This document shows, piece by piece, positions 1 to 12,000 of a DNA stretch of 48,454 nucleotides; position 1 is the first letter of the stretch; each line of letters begins with the position of its first letter. The notes beneath the pieces are model-generated. The model was not told the origin of the DNA and made no database searches. It saw nothing but the letters and a program-made list of their open reading frames with translations. The translations under genes and the position numbers were made by a program. The DNA is from a virus: positions 1-48,454 of the IMG/VR virus record IMGVR_UViG_3300006753_000011; one strand, 5' to 3'.

Positions 1-2068
1 TGCCACTCACTTCTGGCCCTGGGAGCATTAGCTTTTCAAATTTCATCCCCAGCGAGTCAGCTGTCCAGGCTGTTGGCGCGCCGCTGCGGAAAGTTAGGCG
101 ATATTCTTTCATCGCATCTGCAGCCCTCTTCCAAATCCCCACCCCGCTTGAAGTTGTAAAGGGAATGGCGCCCGCTGCGGCAAAAAACTCACTGCGAAAT
201 CGCTTATAGCGACTATCATAATAAGGTTTAAAAATATTTTTCACAGTTTCAGTGCTGCGATTTCCAAATGTAGAAATTATAGTTGCAGGAGGAAGCTTGG
301 CGTTGGATGTTGATAGTTTATAATATGCTTCCAGTTCCACTTTTAATTTCATATATTTTTGTAATTTTTGCTGCAACCAGTATTGTGTACCATCTAGAAA
401 ATTCAGTTCTACTTGATATTGATAAGAGCCAACAGCTTGAGCAACCATATTATAATCACTAAAAACAAAGTATCTGGTGTAATCAACAGCATTTGTGCTT
501 GGTGATAAAACAAAGTGTTTTTCTCGAAGATCTCCAACATTATTATATGTAGATTCTGCTGTTCCCCACACTACGTCTTGTATGCACGCAACTGTTCGTA
601 TCGGCTCCTCATGAACTTTATCGTTCTCAAACTTCTCATAACCATCGATACCATGCGTACTGTTAACTCGCGTTCTCTTAAGAGAAAGTTCAATAATTCT
701 GTTGCTCTCCAATATCTCAGATACGGTATTGTAATTGATATGGGCCAAATCACTCAAATAGGGGAATAGTTGCGAATTATTTTTTAACAAACTATAAATA
801 TCAATATAAAACATACCATGTACAGCGCCCTGAGAGTCTCGAGAAATATAAAGCTTTGAATATTCTGTGTCATTATCTTTCGCGAAGTCTTTTTTCGCCT
901 CTTTTTGAAGTGGACTAAGAATAACTCCCAATTCTTTTTCTATTTTTTTATAATTTGGACCAATATTAGATACTGCATCGGGACTAGGTTCCCCGAAGAG
1001 ATCTGGTATTTTTTGATCAAGCGGATCCGTAAAATCCTGCACAAGAGTGTTTGGCCACGTTGCAACTTCAAGCTTTTCGTTTTCTAAATCCGGCGAATGA
1101 AACTCACCAGTCATATATCCTTGATAATTGTCTCCTGGCACTGGGTTGTTGGGTCCATGATAGTGTACGGGACCGGTCCAGGGGCGCCCTTGAAGGTTTA
1201 CAAACACTTCTCTAGTATCAACAATCTTTCCGCCCTTTATAATAACCTCGGCAGAAATAGGACCTTCCATGTTTAGCTGATCAGCATACTCCTCTGCAAG
1301 TGGATTAATGCTTGCTAGGTGTGTTGCCAAATCTAAACTAGTATACGCCGCAATTCCTAAATTTCGGTTAACTGAAACACTTGAATCTCTCCAATAAAAC
1401 TCATGAGTCAAAGGTATGGCATAATAAACATGACCATTGTGAACTTCCTCCCTGATGCCTTCCTTGTGCGCGGTGTCTGGATTGCGCAGCGCAGGAAACA
1501 CGGATGGGAGAGGCATTGCAGTGTGTTTATTCAAGCTTCCCGCCTTCCCGCCGGCAAAAGCTTTTGGATCAGACCATGGATCGCGATCTGCGCTCAAAGC
1601 CTTGTGCAGAAAAATCGATTTATCATCATCCCACTTTTCATCCCCGGGGTTGGGTAGTGGATTGGGCTTTCGCATCATATATACATATTTTCTTGACTGT
1701 ACTGTTATTATATTCAACCGAAAAAAATCAAACATACTGGTTATTGTTTCGGGGCCATCGGTTAGATCTAAGTCTATATCATTGAGCCATGATTTAGTAA
1801 GCAGCTCATCTTTGCGTTGATAAAGCTCCATTTGTACTGAAATTTTATATTTTGCCGGCCCACCGTCTTTATCTTCAGTAGCATCTTCAATAAGAACATT
1901 TTTAATATGCACATGTGGTAGAATACCGCCGACAAGGGTATCTAACACCGGCGTGGTTCCGGCCCTGGCGGCGCTGTGGAGGACGTCCACAGGCGTATTT
2001 CCAACAGGATCCGTATTTGTTTGCGGTGGGCCCGTGGTCTCCGCGCCTCCGGTGAGGTCATATACCAT
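1..2068 (-). CDS. Large virion-module protein, 3' part cut by window edge
   Basis: An open frame of 689 codons runs without a stop from an ATG at 2068 to the left edge, so the gene continues outside the window. The start shares one base with the stop of the preceding gene (TGATG), suggesting translational coupling. I do not recognise the family. The N-terminus is Gly/Thr/Pro-rich (about residues 5-45). It is followed by a beta-type stretch beginning HVHIKNVLIEDA, then a long mixed alpha/beta body rich in Asp, Tyr and Asn without signal peptide or membrane segment. A charged segment with LKRTRVN lies near residue 480. Position at the end of the baseplate giants and the composition suggest another structural or host-recognition protein. 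That role is inferred from context only. Confidence 0.85.
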   Translation of the reverse strand, partial: MVYDLTGGAETTGPPQTNTDPVGNTPVDVLHSAARAGTTPVLDTLVGGILPHVHIKNVLIEDATEDKDGGPAKYKISVQMELYQRKDELLTKSWLNDIDLDLTDGPETITSMFDFFRLNIITVQSRKYVYMMRKPNPLPNPGDEKWDDDKSIFLHKALSADRDPWSDPKAFAGGKAGSLNKHTAMPLPSVFPALRNPDTAHKEGIREEVHNGHVYYAIPLTHEFYWRDSSVSVNRNLGIAAYTSLDLATHLASINPLAEEYADQLNMEGPISAEVIIKGGKIVDTREVFVNLQGRPWTGPVHYHGPNNPVPGDNYQGYMTGEFHSPDLENEKLEVATWPNTLVQDFTDPLDQKIPDLFGEPSPDAVSNIGPNYKKIEKELGVILSPLQKEAKKDFAKDNDTEYSKLYISRDSQGAVHGMFYIDIYSLLKNNSQLFPYLSDLAHINYNTVSEILESNRIIELSLKRTRVNSTHGIDGYEKFENDKVHEEPIRTVACIQDVVWGTAESTYNNVGDLREKHFVLSPSTNAVDYTRYFVFSDYNMVAQAVGSYQYQVELNFLDGTQYWLQQKLQKYMKLKVELEAYYKLSTSNAKLPPATIISTFGNRSTETVKNIFKPYYDSRYKRFRSEFFAAAGAIPFTTSSGVGIWKRAADAMKEYRLTFRSGAPTAWTADSLGMKFEKLMLPGPEVSG

Positions 2069-3048
2069 CAGCAAACCTCCCCTGGATCGTCGGTTTCTGG
2101 TTCATAGATATCAAAAACCTTTTTGCGCTCTTCTTCTTCCAAAATTTTACAATTTTTGAGCTTCTTGTCAATAAAAACGCCTTTTTTCGTCATATCAACG
2201 TCTAAATCACATATAATCTTTTCATTAATTTCGTCATCAGCCAATAAATCGAAATAATAAGCAACATTTCCCTGCGTTAGAGGTGGCTGAGAGATATTAA
2301 TAAAGTCAAATTCTTTATCAAAAGGTTGATTCTTGATAAATTCCAGCGGTCTGAGTGTTTCTGTAGTGTTGTTGCCTGCATCATCTTTATCTTGAACAAT
2401 ATCAAATACTTCAATATCAAAATTCTTCTTTTGAAAAGGAGCGTTTTCTTCATTTAGTTTAATAATAAAATATGTATCTTCTTCTCTAGTGACAACTCCA
2501 ACAATCGCACCAGGATCTTCAGTTTCATAAAAATCAGTCACATCGGTTGGAATATATTCAATTTCCAGCTCTGATTCCAGTTGCGGTATTTTTAATGTAT
2601 TCTTTCCAGCATCTGCAGTTAAAGTTAAGGACGACGTCATCGATTCAAGCTTCCCTTTAAGAAAATGAACTGACATTGCAGGCGCATTTTCTTTATTAAT
2701 GTCTGAAGTGCCAATTGGTTGAGGAAGTGCATAGTTTTTAATTGCCGTCGGTTGCTGGCTCTTGCCGCCTGTTTTTTCTTGCCCGGAAAGAACCTTGTTG
2801 TAATTTTTCAAAAACTCTTTCTCCAAGCTAGAAAAAGATATTTGAGCTTTCATGGTTGGAGTTTCTTCAATTCTTGATTGAGAATTATTCTGTTCTTCTC
2901 TTAAATTTTGAAGTTCGATATTGTATAGAATATTATCATCGTGAAAAGAATAATAAACGGGCTTAAATTTACCTTTAGACAGCAAGTGCCGGCCAAATTG
3001 AGTTAGCTGGAGATCAATAACTTCCTCTTTTTTGTTAAAAAACTCCAT
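2068..3048 (-). CDS. Conserved phage structural-module protein (FFNKKEEV family), 326 aa
   Basis: The ATG shares one base with the stop of the 3095-aa gene (TAATG), and the stop shares one base with the next start. The N-terminus, EFFNKKEEVIDLQLTQFG followed by a Leu-rich stretch and KFKPVYYSFHDDNILY, resembles a family in large T4-like phages that sits beside baseplate or neck genes; its function is not established. The rest is acidic with alternating beta stretches (about residues 140-250) and ends in a charged, Glu-rich tail. There is no signal peptide or membrane segment. Context makes it a likely virion or assembly protein. Family resemblance is from memory of the N-terminal motif and should be treated as moderate. 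Confidence 0.85.
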   Translation of the reverse strand: MEFFNKKEEVIDLQLTQFGRHLLSKGKFKPVYYSFHDDNILYNIELQNLREEQNNSQSRIEETPTMKAQISFSSLEKEFLKNYNKVLSGQEKTGGKSQQPTAIKNYALPQPIGTSDINKENAPAMSVHFLKGKLESMTSSLTLTADAGKNTLKIPQLESELEIEYIPTDVTDFYETEDPGAIVGVVTREEDTYFIIKLNEENAPFQKKNFDIEVFDIVQDKDDAGNNTTETLRPLEFIKNQPFDKEFDFINISQPPLTQGNVAYYFDLLADDEINEKIICDLDVDMTKKGVFIDKKLKNCKILEEEERKKVFDIYEPETDDPGEVC

Positions 3049-6000
3049 TATTTAATAACCTCATATTCAATATCTATCTTAGCCTTCTCAAGTAATGAAA
3101 AATAATCATAAGGCCAGTTTGCACCATAAAGTTCCTTAGTGGAAAGAGAATCTACCTGATGGAGATAAGCAGAGCCGGCTGCAGCTCTATTAACTCCCTG
3201 ATTTCTTAAAGCCACATCAATCTGTCTTTCGCGATATTTGCCATAATCTTGAGCTGCCCGTTGTTTTACTTTAAAAACCATCCAACGTAATTTTTCAAAA
3301 TATTCCGCTGAGGTTTTTGGACGATTTTTAGATATATATCCATTGAAAGCCTTTCCCTGTAATACAAGGTTTATTGCTGTAGTATTCAAAAACTGTCCAA
3401 CGTTGCTATCCACAAATGCTTGGCGCGCGGGCCCGTGAATATCGGTGCCGGCGGCGGCGGCCGGAGAGCCCGGGGGCGCCCAGCCAGAACCCAAAAGATC
3501 GGGACTCCACCCAGAAAGAACTTGAACACCTGGCTGCAAAATAACGTCACTTTTAACTTTTGTGGCACGTAATGAAACATCAGGCATCAAATTTTGCCAG
3601 ATATGCATCAAATCAACTCGATCTAAAGTATGTTGAAACGGGGCAAGCACCATTTGGAACGGCGACACTGCAGAATTATTAATAAAATCGAATTCTGGCG
3701 GCAGCATATACCCAACGCGTCCTGGATCTCCAGAGGTTGTACCAATACCAATTAGTCTCTTTATCATTCTGCCAAGATCCATTTTTTCAACGTGCCCTAA
3801 AGCGTGTTTAAAGTCAACCCATGTTTTTTTACACCTCTCGTTTTCTTCAGATCCTGGAGTGGTTAAGTGATCCACCAGTAATACACTAAGGGCATTCTCA
3901 AATAAAATCGGATCGATCTTTAAGAAATATTTTCCTGGTATAATAGCCTCTTGTAGCGTTCCAGCGATAGTCCGACGCTGGCTTTTCATAGATACTGGCG
4001 AAGCAAAGTCCATATCAACATACCACGGCTCTTCAAAATAAGGAATTGCAACAATTGCCTCAGATATGACTTTTTTTGCAGCAATTTTACCAATTGGCAT
4101 TGGACTGGCATAATCTTTAAAGCCCAATAGATCCACCAAGGACCCAGTTACGCCCTCAGAAAATACTTCGCTTCTAGTAGTGACATACCCAGATTTTGCT
4201 GCAGCGCTATCAAGATCTGTTGCAAAAGCGGTCGCATCGGATATTTCTGGACTATAATTTTCTGGAAATGCTTCAGATATCTGAAAATATATTCCTTTTT
4301 TCTCGAGGGATGCGCGATCTTGTGTTGGATCTGTAATGGCAAATGTTAACCCGGCTTTTTCTAATACAGCAAGGTCGACGTCGGCGCTATCTTTGTTTAC
4401 AAGGCCATAAATCTTTTCCATATTTGTGAAATGAGTCTTCATATATTCTAGATCTTCTCTACTATAGGGATCAACACCATAGCCCAACCACATTGAGCGG
4501 CCGGACAGAAAATCATAATAAGGAACTGTTCCTTTGATCTTTTTATCATAAATCTTTTCATGTTCGCCATACATGCCGGCCTCAGTGATGGCATAACCAA
4601 AATCACGATAGTTTTTTACATTACGAACTATAGTTCCCGGGAGACCAAAATCTAAAACAGGACATACCCACTTTGGCATCATGGCCCAAACGTGCGTTTG
4701 TGGCTCAGAATCACGAAATTCTGGGAGACTTTGAACTGGGATTAACTGCGGCACAACGCCAGGTGCAGTGGACATGCCATGCCCCCCTGCTCCACCAAAA
4801 ATATCAAAACTAGATTCAATTTTCATTCTCGCAACGGAGCCTGTTGAAACAGATTCCGGGGTTGGTATTTTAGGACATAATGAAGATGATGGAAATCGCA
4901 AAGAAGAATATCCCGCAACATCGGATCCAGTCAGGCCTGTAATATATTCTTCAAAATATAAAGATTGATCCCGGATTTTTGCCACAAGGTCTACAATATT
5001 AATTTCAGACTCAGTGGCTTCATATTTCATAACTATCGACGATGGGCCATAAAAATAAGGCGGCGTTACATGGTGGTATGCAGGATCTGTAATATTATCA
5101 ATTAAGCCGTTGTCGCAGGTGCTTCCAAAGTCGTTGTCGCCACAGCCTTGATAGATTCCGTAACCCGGGTTGGTTGTCGCGCCAGATATACTAGATAATG
5201 GATTTGTCATCGAAGAGCTTGGGCCGCCATCGGAGAAACTACGGTGCACAACTTCCATCGGGGGGCCAAAGAAGGCGCCTCGCATCGATGCACTAGCAAA
5301 ATCCCTAATATATGGCACATCAGCAAAACGTGGCCCCTCACACATAACATGACTTTCTCCCATGTACAAATTAACGGTCATGTAATATGTGGTACCTCTT
5401 TCAACCTTAATGGTTGGGTGCGCTGGCTTAGAAACCGCTATAGGCATCCGGAGATCAAAATATTTACCAAGACCATCGGTAGTTTTTTGAATAAAGAAAT
5501 TTATTGTTTCTGCTAAAAAGTTATTAATTGAAGATTCATATATTCTTCGCTCAATATTGTATGATCCGGGGTGCGAAAAGCCGGCCATTTCACCAGTCGG
5601 GGAGAAGTGTGGCCTAAACGCATGCTCAGAAGTATTTCGATGGGTCGGATACTCGCGTGATTGCTGGTCTGCGAGGCCCACAGTCCCAAAATACCACTTA
5701 AATGCGCCCTCGAGGTTCGAGATGCCTGAGGAAGCTGAAATCTGAATCAATCGCTGTTGTTCAAGCGACAATGAGTGCGCGCTATGTATGGTTACAACAG
5801 CCCCAGACACAGAAGCCGTCAAAATTTGATTGCTGCGGCCGGGGCCCGTGTTGGGCCAATAGTCCACGAAATAAGATCCCTTTCCTGATGTAGGGTTCAT
5901 GCCGGCAGTTCCAGTGGCATGTGTGTTGATGGCAGCTGCTATATTCGTTGCACGAACAGCTTCATCATCATTCCACGCATATTGAATAACTACTTCATTT

Positions 6001-9000
6001 GGACTAATCGTTGGGACAGCCGGGGAGGCTTTCGCCGTAAACGAAAATTTGGCATAGGCCGGCCACGCCGAAAGATAAACTATAAATTTTTCATTATTGA
6101 CGCCACAATCGCCGGCGGAACAGTCGGTGGCGACGAGTGTCGCAGATCCAGTAGCAGTGGTCCATGCATGAGGATCGCTAGCAAGGCTCCCCTGCACATT
6201 GTGGCCGCGATCATTATCAAAAAAATCATCAACCATATATATATTTCCATCAGAAAGCTTGTTAGCTAGATTAGAATATACGCCTTCAAGAACATCTAGG
6301 TTATAAAGAGCCTCAAATGGCATCTGATACTTGTGTTTGCTCATCAAAAACGTTGGCATTGCAGAAGCAACGCCCATCATAGAACCATATCCCATACTAA
6401 TAGTTTTTTTTGGGTCGTGGCTATGTGGCCAGGTACCACAGTTGCCGGCTGCCTCACATACCGTAGCGTCGCCAGAGACATCCCATGAGGCGCCGTCGGC
6501 GCTCGAACTCAAAAATCGTCCTGTCGAAGTGCCGCCGCGGGTGTCGTGCGCATAGGGGCCAAAATCCGAAACAATGTTTGGATTTCCATAATAACGTGGG
6601 GGCTTGTGATAGAGCGGATAACTAACTGCAATCCCAGATTTGATAGAATTATACATAATTCCCGGGGCAAACAAAGGCTCTATAAAACTTTGAGTTGCTG
6701 CAGCTGCAATTGTGGTGAGTTTAGGATAATTTTCCAGAATCTCAGCATGAGGGGTAAAAGATGATGTATACTTCAAGCGCTCATATACATCAGGATCGTG
6801 GCTAATTGAAGATGTATATACATCAGCCAGCTGGGCGCCTAGAGTTATAGTACGATTAACAGGATAAAAATCTTTATAAGGTAAAAGCTTTTTAATTGCT
6901 CGAAAACTAAGACGAACCGTCGAAGGGACGGTTTCTTTATCCGCAATAAACGCTTTATCGTCTTGTTCTAGCAATTTAGCAAAATTCTCACCGGCCTCAG
7001 TATGGCCGTGGCGCTCATAAAAATTCACGCTTACAGGATCAGTCCTCCAGCTTTCTACCACAGGATCCTGATTATAGTTTGTTTCTACAACATCGCCGGC
7101 TGGTATATAATGATAGACTTGCTCACTAGATGGTAACTCAACATCGGCTGCACTTTGAGAAATGACATTGATGTTCACTTCCCCAACTTGGTTAAGCTCC
7201 GGGCCCTCTTGTTTATATTTCGTGCGCACACCCTCTAAATTCAAAAAATTAGCCACATGCTTCACCGGCTTATATAAGTTTCTTATGAGTCGTTTTCTGG
7301 AATTTAAAACATAAACGGGAACATCTTTTTCTGACGCCTCGCGAAGTACTTCATCATATTCTTCTTGGTTAAGAGACAACCTAAACTCTGGCAATATAGA
7401 ATAGTCTCGAGACATCGGAGTTATATCAGACACGAATTCTAAATACGTATTATGCATTGGGGCGCGTTCAGAAAGCTCATCTAATCTCCATAGCGGCTGA
7501 AAATATGGCCATGCGTGGCGAAGAAACTGAAAGCTGGCTGTCGAAGTTTGATAACCAAGCTGAGTATCGGTGAGCCAAACCTTGTCTGCGTGCATAACGT
7601 GATGTCTGTTCGTTGTCCAGTGATATACAAAACGGCCCGGGAGGAGTTCGGTCGCGTCGTCGTTGCCGTCCAGGATACCACCGTAGTCACTGGCCATGTT
7701 TGCCTTGGATGGTACGTTTCCGGCGGGATATCCCGGGGGATCGAATTCTACAGGACCTCTTTTATAAAAAGTAATTGTAGGCTTTGTGCTATAAATTAGC
7801 TCTCCTGCTGCACCTGTTCGAAAGCTGGGTGGGGAAGATTCGACGTCTCGATCATTCCTGTATTGCCCGGTGAGGTGGTCAAGGCCCTTGAGGGCTATAA
7901 TATCTATCGGCTCAGTAGGGGGTTTGGGGGCGCCTTTTAAAAACCAATCAACTGATGTTGGCCATTTATCCTGACACTTGCCAAAAGCGAAGGGATCAGA
8001 TTCTTTATTGCACTCATCCTCATCAATGGTTTGTCCATCGCACTTATAGGGCGTCCCAAGCCGATTTGGTGCCAGACCCAAACAAACGTGGCCACGTGAA
8101 TATTGACCACCATATGGTGTCCACTGGCCATGCGCTTCCTTTTCTCCCCACACGAATTTCGACTTCCCCGCGCTGGAAATGGTGAACTCAGAAGGCAGTC
8201 TTTCAACAGTAGCTATGTGGGCCGGCCAATCTAGTGGCCACATGCTTATCAAGCTAAAGTCATATGGCTGGTGGTCCATTTTTTGATTGATTATATAGTC
8301 TTTTGTGATGGCGTCATCTGCTGCAGCGCCGTTTGGCCCAACCCAATCCTTAGCCTCGTAAGCTGGTACAGAAGCTGTTGGTGTTGGATCTGTAAAGTCC
8401 GGGGTACCGTCCGAGTCAAAATCAGGCCCAATCTTTGGTTCGTGAATCAGATGAGCTTTTGTAATTACAGAACAAGTAATTTCAGCATAACCAACGCCGT
8501 ATATGTTTGGGTGGGATTCACCAGGTACATCTAAGTCCCCAAATTGAATAATGGCGTCCTCTTTCTTGAAGCTATTATACCACACAGCAATTCCAGACCC
8601 AAACCATGGTTGCCCATACACGGGAAGCCAAAGAGGGTTCAACGCTTGCATGGCAGCAAGATCTGGCTTCGAATATAAGCCATGAGACATTTCCCAACCC
8701 TCGATGTACTGACCATCTTTCTGGTAAGTATTCCAAACACCGTGCCATGGCAATGCCCATGGGTGGTTGATTGAACTATAGGGCGTCTGTGCAACGAGCA
8801 TGCTGCGATTGCCTATTTGGGGCCTAAGATGATATGGTCTTATTCTATCACACTTATTTGTTCGCCAGAAACTTCTTATGTGGGAAAGTCGGCGATGCAT
8901 GCCATTTTCATGGTAGCCACGCACCTCTTCGTAATTCAAGCGCTGTCGTGTAAGCGTTCTAAATGTATTGACTTCTTTGGGAAATATTTGTTCTCTGAAT

Positions 9001-12000
9001 AAGAAATTTCGTGATTCCTGAAGCTCTCGGGCGCTAGCGTAGAAAAAACCATACACTTCTTTGTTTCGAAGATGTCGACCAGCCTCAAGATCTACAGTAG
9101 CACCATCGCTAATTCCATGAATCTCGTTCATTTCAGGATTTGTGAAAAAATGCAAACCATTAAACAGCGTACTACGAACAACAGCTGTGACAGTTTCCGC
9201 GTCGGCGGCGAGATCTCGAACATCATCAACCCGATAAACAAATGGACTATGCCTAGTAACAACCGGTGGCTCATAATAATATCTTGTATTTGACTCAACA
9301 CCTCCATTACATGTAAATCTGGGGGTTGCAAGCGTAAGCTTAACCGGAGGCAAGAAGCTGGACGGATCCGTTTCGAGAATATCTTTCGGTGAAGGATAAT
9401 CTATAATTATGTGATGTGGATAATCGTCCTCACCTGGCATCGTGGGAGGGCTTTTTGTATTCCCAGGCCACTTAAAATATTCATTACTTTTTTTAGTAGT
9501 TCCCGCGGGGCCCAAAGGATCAACAGAAATAATATTATTTGCTCGATGGTTTCTAGCTAACTTATGTTCAGCATTTCGTATTTGCTTCCACATCGGATGT
9601 TCATAAGGGCCATTTCTGTTTAATAACAAATTATTTAAATAATCTGCATCGTTTTCAAGAGGTCCAGAGGCAAACCCATATAATCCAGCCGCATTTGGAT
9701 TAATATTTTGCACTGACGATGGGTTTTGATTATCATAATCTCCCGAAGAGCCAGCCTGAAGTAAATTACATCGGCGCGAGTAAGGCGCATCGATACCGCC
9801 ACGAAAATAAATCTTGTCCTGCGAAAAAGGCGCCTTATCATCTTTCGTAGTATCGTCGACCCCTTGATTCTCGCCTGAATCGGGGGCGTCGTCGCCATTA
9901 TCGCCGTTGCCTCCGCCGGTCTCGTAGACCACCGGTTGATCTGGATCATCGCCGACCGTGATTTCGAAATCAAAAGTGGGATCCCCGTCGACGTATGTAG
10001 GTTCAGCGTATATAGGCTCAACGTATATATTGTCCTCAAAACCGCCTCCTACAAGATCTCCTTCTGACGTCGAAGTTACCTGTAATATCACCTCCGACAC
10101 AGGCATCCCGCCTTTAATTTTAGTAGGTTCGGGAAGTATTTTGACAATAAAGCTCTCGTTGGCCTTGTCAGTAATTGCATCTGCAAGTATTTCCGCCACA
10201 GCCTCAGTCGTTCCGGCGGCGCCAACATCGCCGGCCTCTGTGACATCAAGAACGTTGGCGCCCTCGTCAAAACCAGATTCCCCTATATCATCTAAAACTT
10301 GATCATCGATACCGCTATCTTTTTTATTACCCTTGTCCTGAATTATAACCATTCCCAGAGGTTTATCCGAGCATGGATCCGCGCCACAGTCGTCTGTTTC
10401 TGGTATCCAACCTATTGCGATGACAGGTTCATCACAACCCTGGCTAGTACAGGGACTTCCTACATCAGCACTGGTCTTAGCACATATAATGATTTCGTGT
10501 CCGCTTGCTTGAGCCGTCAAAAAAGGATTTACCACAGAGTTTGCGGTAATTGCGGCCGCGATGGCGAGAGCAGTGGCTTCTTTATTTGCCTCGCCACCAA
10601 AGCCAGTAAAAGACGTCGCATCGAAAGCGGTTGGCGAGGCGGCAACATCGCTTATGACAAAAGCATCATCAGTGCTCATGCCCGCAATTGAATTAATAAC
10701 AATTTTTCCACAAGTCTTGCCAAGTCTCACGTGACCATCTGTAATTAATGTTCCATTAATGGGAATATTTCCCTTTTGGCCGGCAGTTTTCATCGTTACA
10801 TCAACATATTCATTGTCGCCTGTAATGGTCTCAATGTCTAAAAGCGCGCCGGCGGCGGTGCTGCGAGAAGAGGAGCTTACTCCATATTGAGCTGCCTCAT
10901 TTAATGATTCCTTAATTGCTTTAGCCAAGTGACTAGTCGTGGTGATTCCGCTAACACCAATTTTGGTTGCAGTGGATTGAGTGTAGGTTAGGTTAGTACC
11001 ATCCGCGAGGGCGCCCACTGTGTTTGTTGTGTAACTTCCTCCATTCACAATACTATTAGTAAAATTTGTACTGCACGATATGGTTGTGTTTCCATTCGTG
11101 CCACCAACTCTTTGTGTTAAAGCTACAACAGCGTCACTAACGGAGGTTAAAATTTCGGCGCCATGGCCTATGGACATGGCTGTTATAAGGTTTAAAGCTG
11201 ACTGGGCTGCAGTGGGACCTTGTTGATAATATATCGTCTGCACGCTAGATGTTGATGATAAGTCAATACGCTTAGACTCTCCAGTGGGTATATCATCACA
11301 ATCTCCAACAGCTTCGTATGCCACTATAGTGCCATTAGTACTTTCAAAAGTCACTGTCGAGGCTTTCACGGCGGGCGCGCTAAACTCAAAAGATGCTGCG
11401 GCCGCGGTGCCAGCTGAACAAGTTGCCGAATATCTCGTTCCTAGAACATCTTTGAATGTTAAGGTGGCGCCGTGGATATATCCAGGGCTTAAGCCCCTAC
11501 CGCCTATAAAATATGTAGCATGAACATAGTCGCCAGTATTAGTAAGCTTGATCGCTGCGTTACCAGCAATGCCTGGGTTGTCTTGAGTTAGTTTAATTAT
11601 GTTTCCGCGGGACGCAGCATCCGTTCCGGTGAGCGGATCACCAGCTAAAGTACCTTCCGACTCCGCAGTAATGTTAAGCGTGAGGCTGTTGCCAGTATTT
11701 CCTGTTGTCGCATTAACAGCCAGCAAAAAATCAGCTGCATCGGCTGCAGCTGCAGTGAGCGGGGGGGTGCGTGCGTTGCTAGCAATACCGACTATAACTT
11801 GACCACTACCATTTTTGCTACCATCGACTGTATCGACAGAGGTGTCAAATACATAAACTACAGCATTTCCATCAGCATCCCTTAATTCAACTGTACCGCC
11901 ATTAGCTACGGCGCCTTCGAAGGCAATTTCTCCACGGGCTCGCGATGCTGTCGGTGTAAATTTAGCTGTTGCGGCCACATCTGTTGCTCCTGCGCCACCG

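Noticed and set aside
515-1820. Plus-strand open frames of 60-121 codons in the first 2 kb
   Set aside because: They lie opposite a continuous 689-codon minus-strand frame, which has the operon-typical coupled start, and their translations show no domain features.
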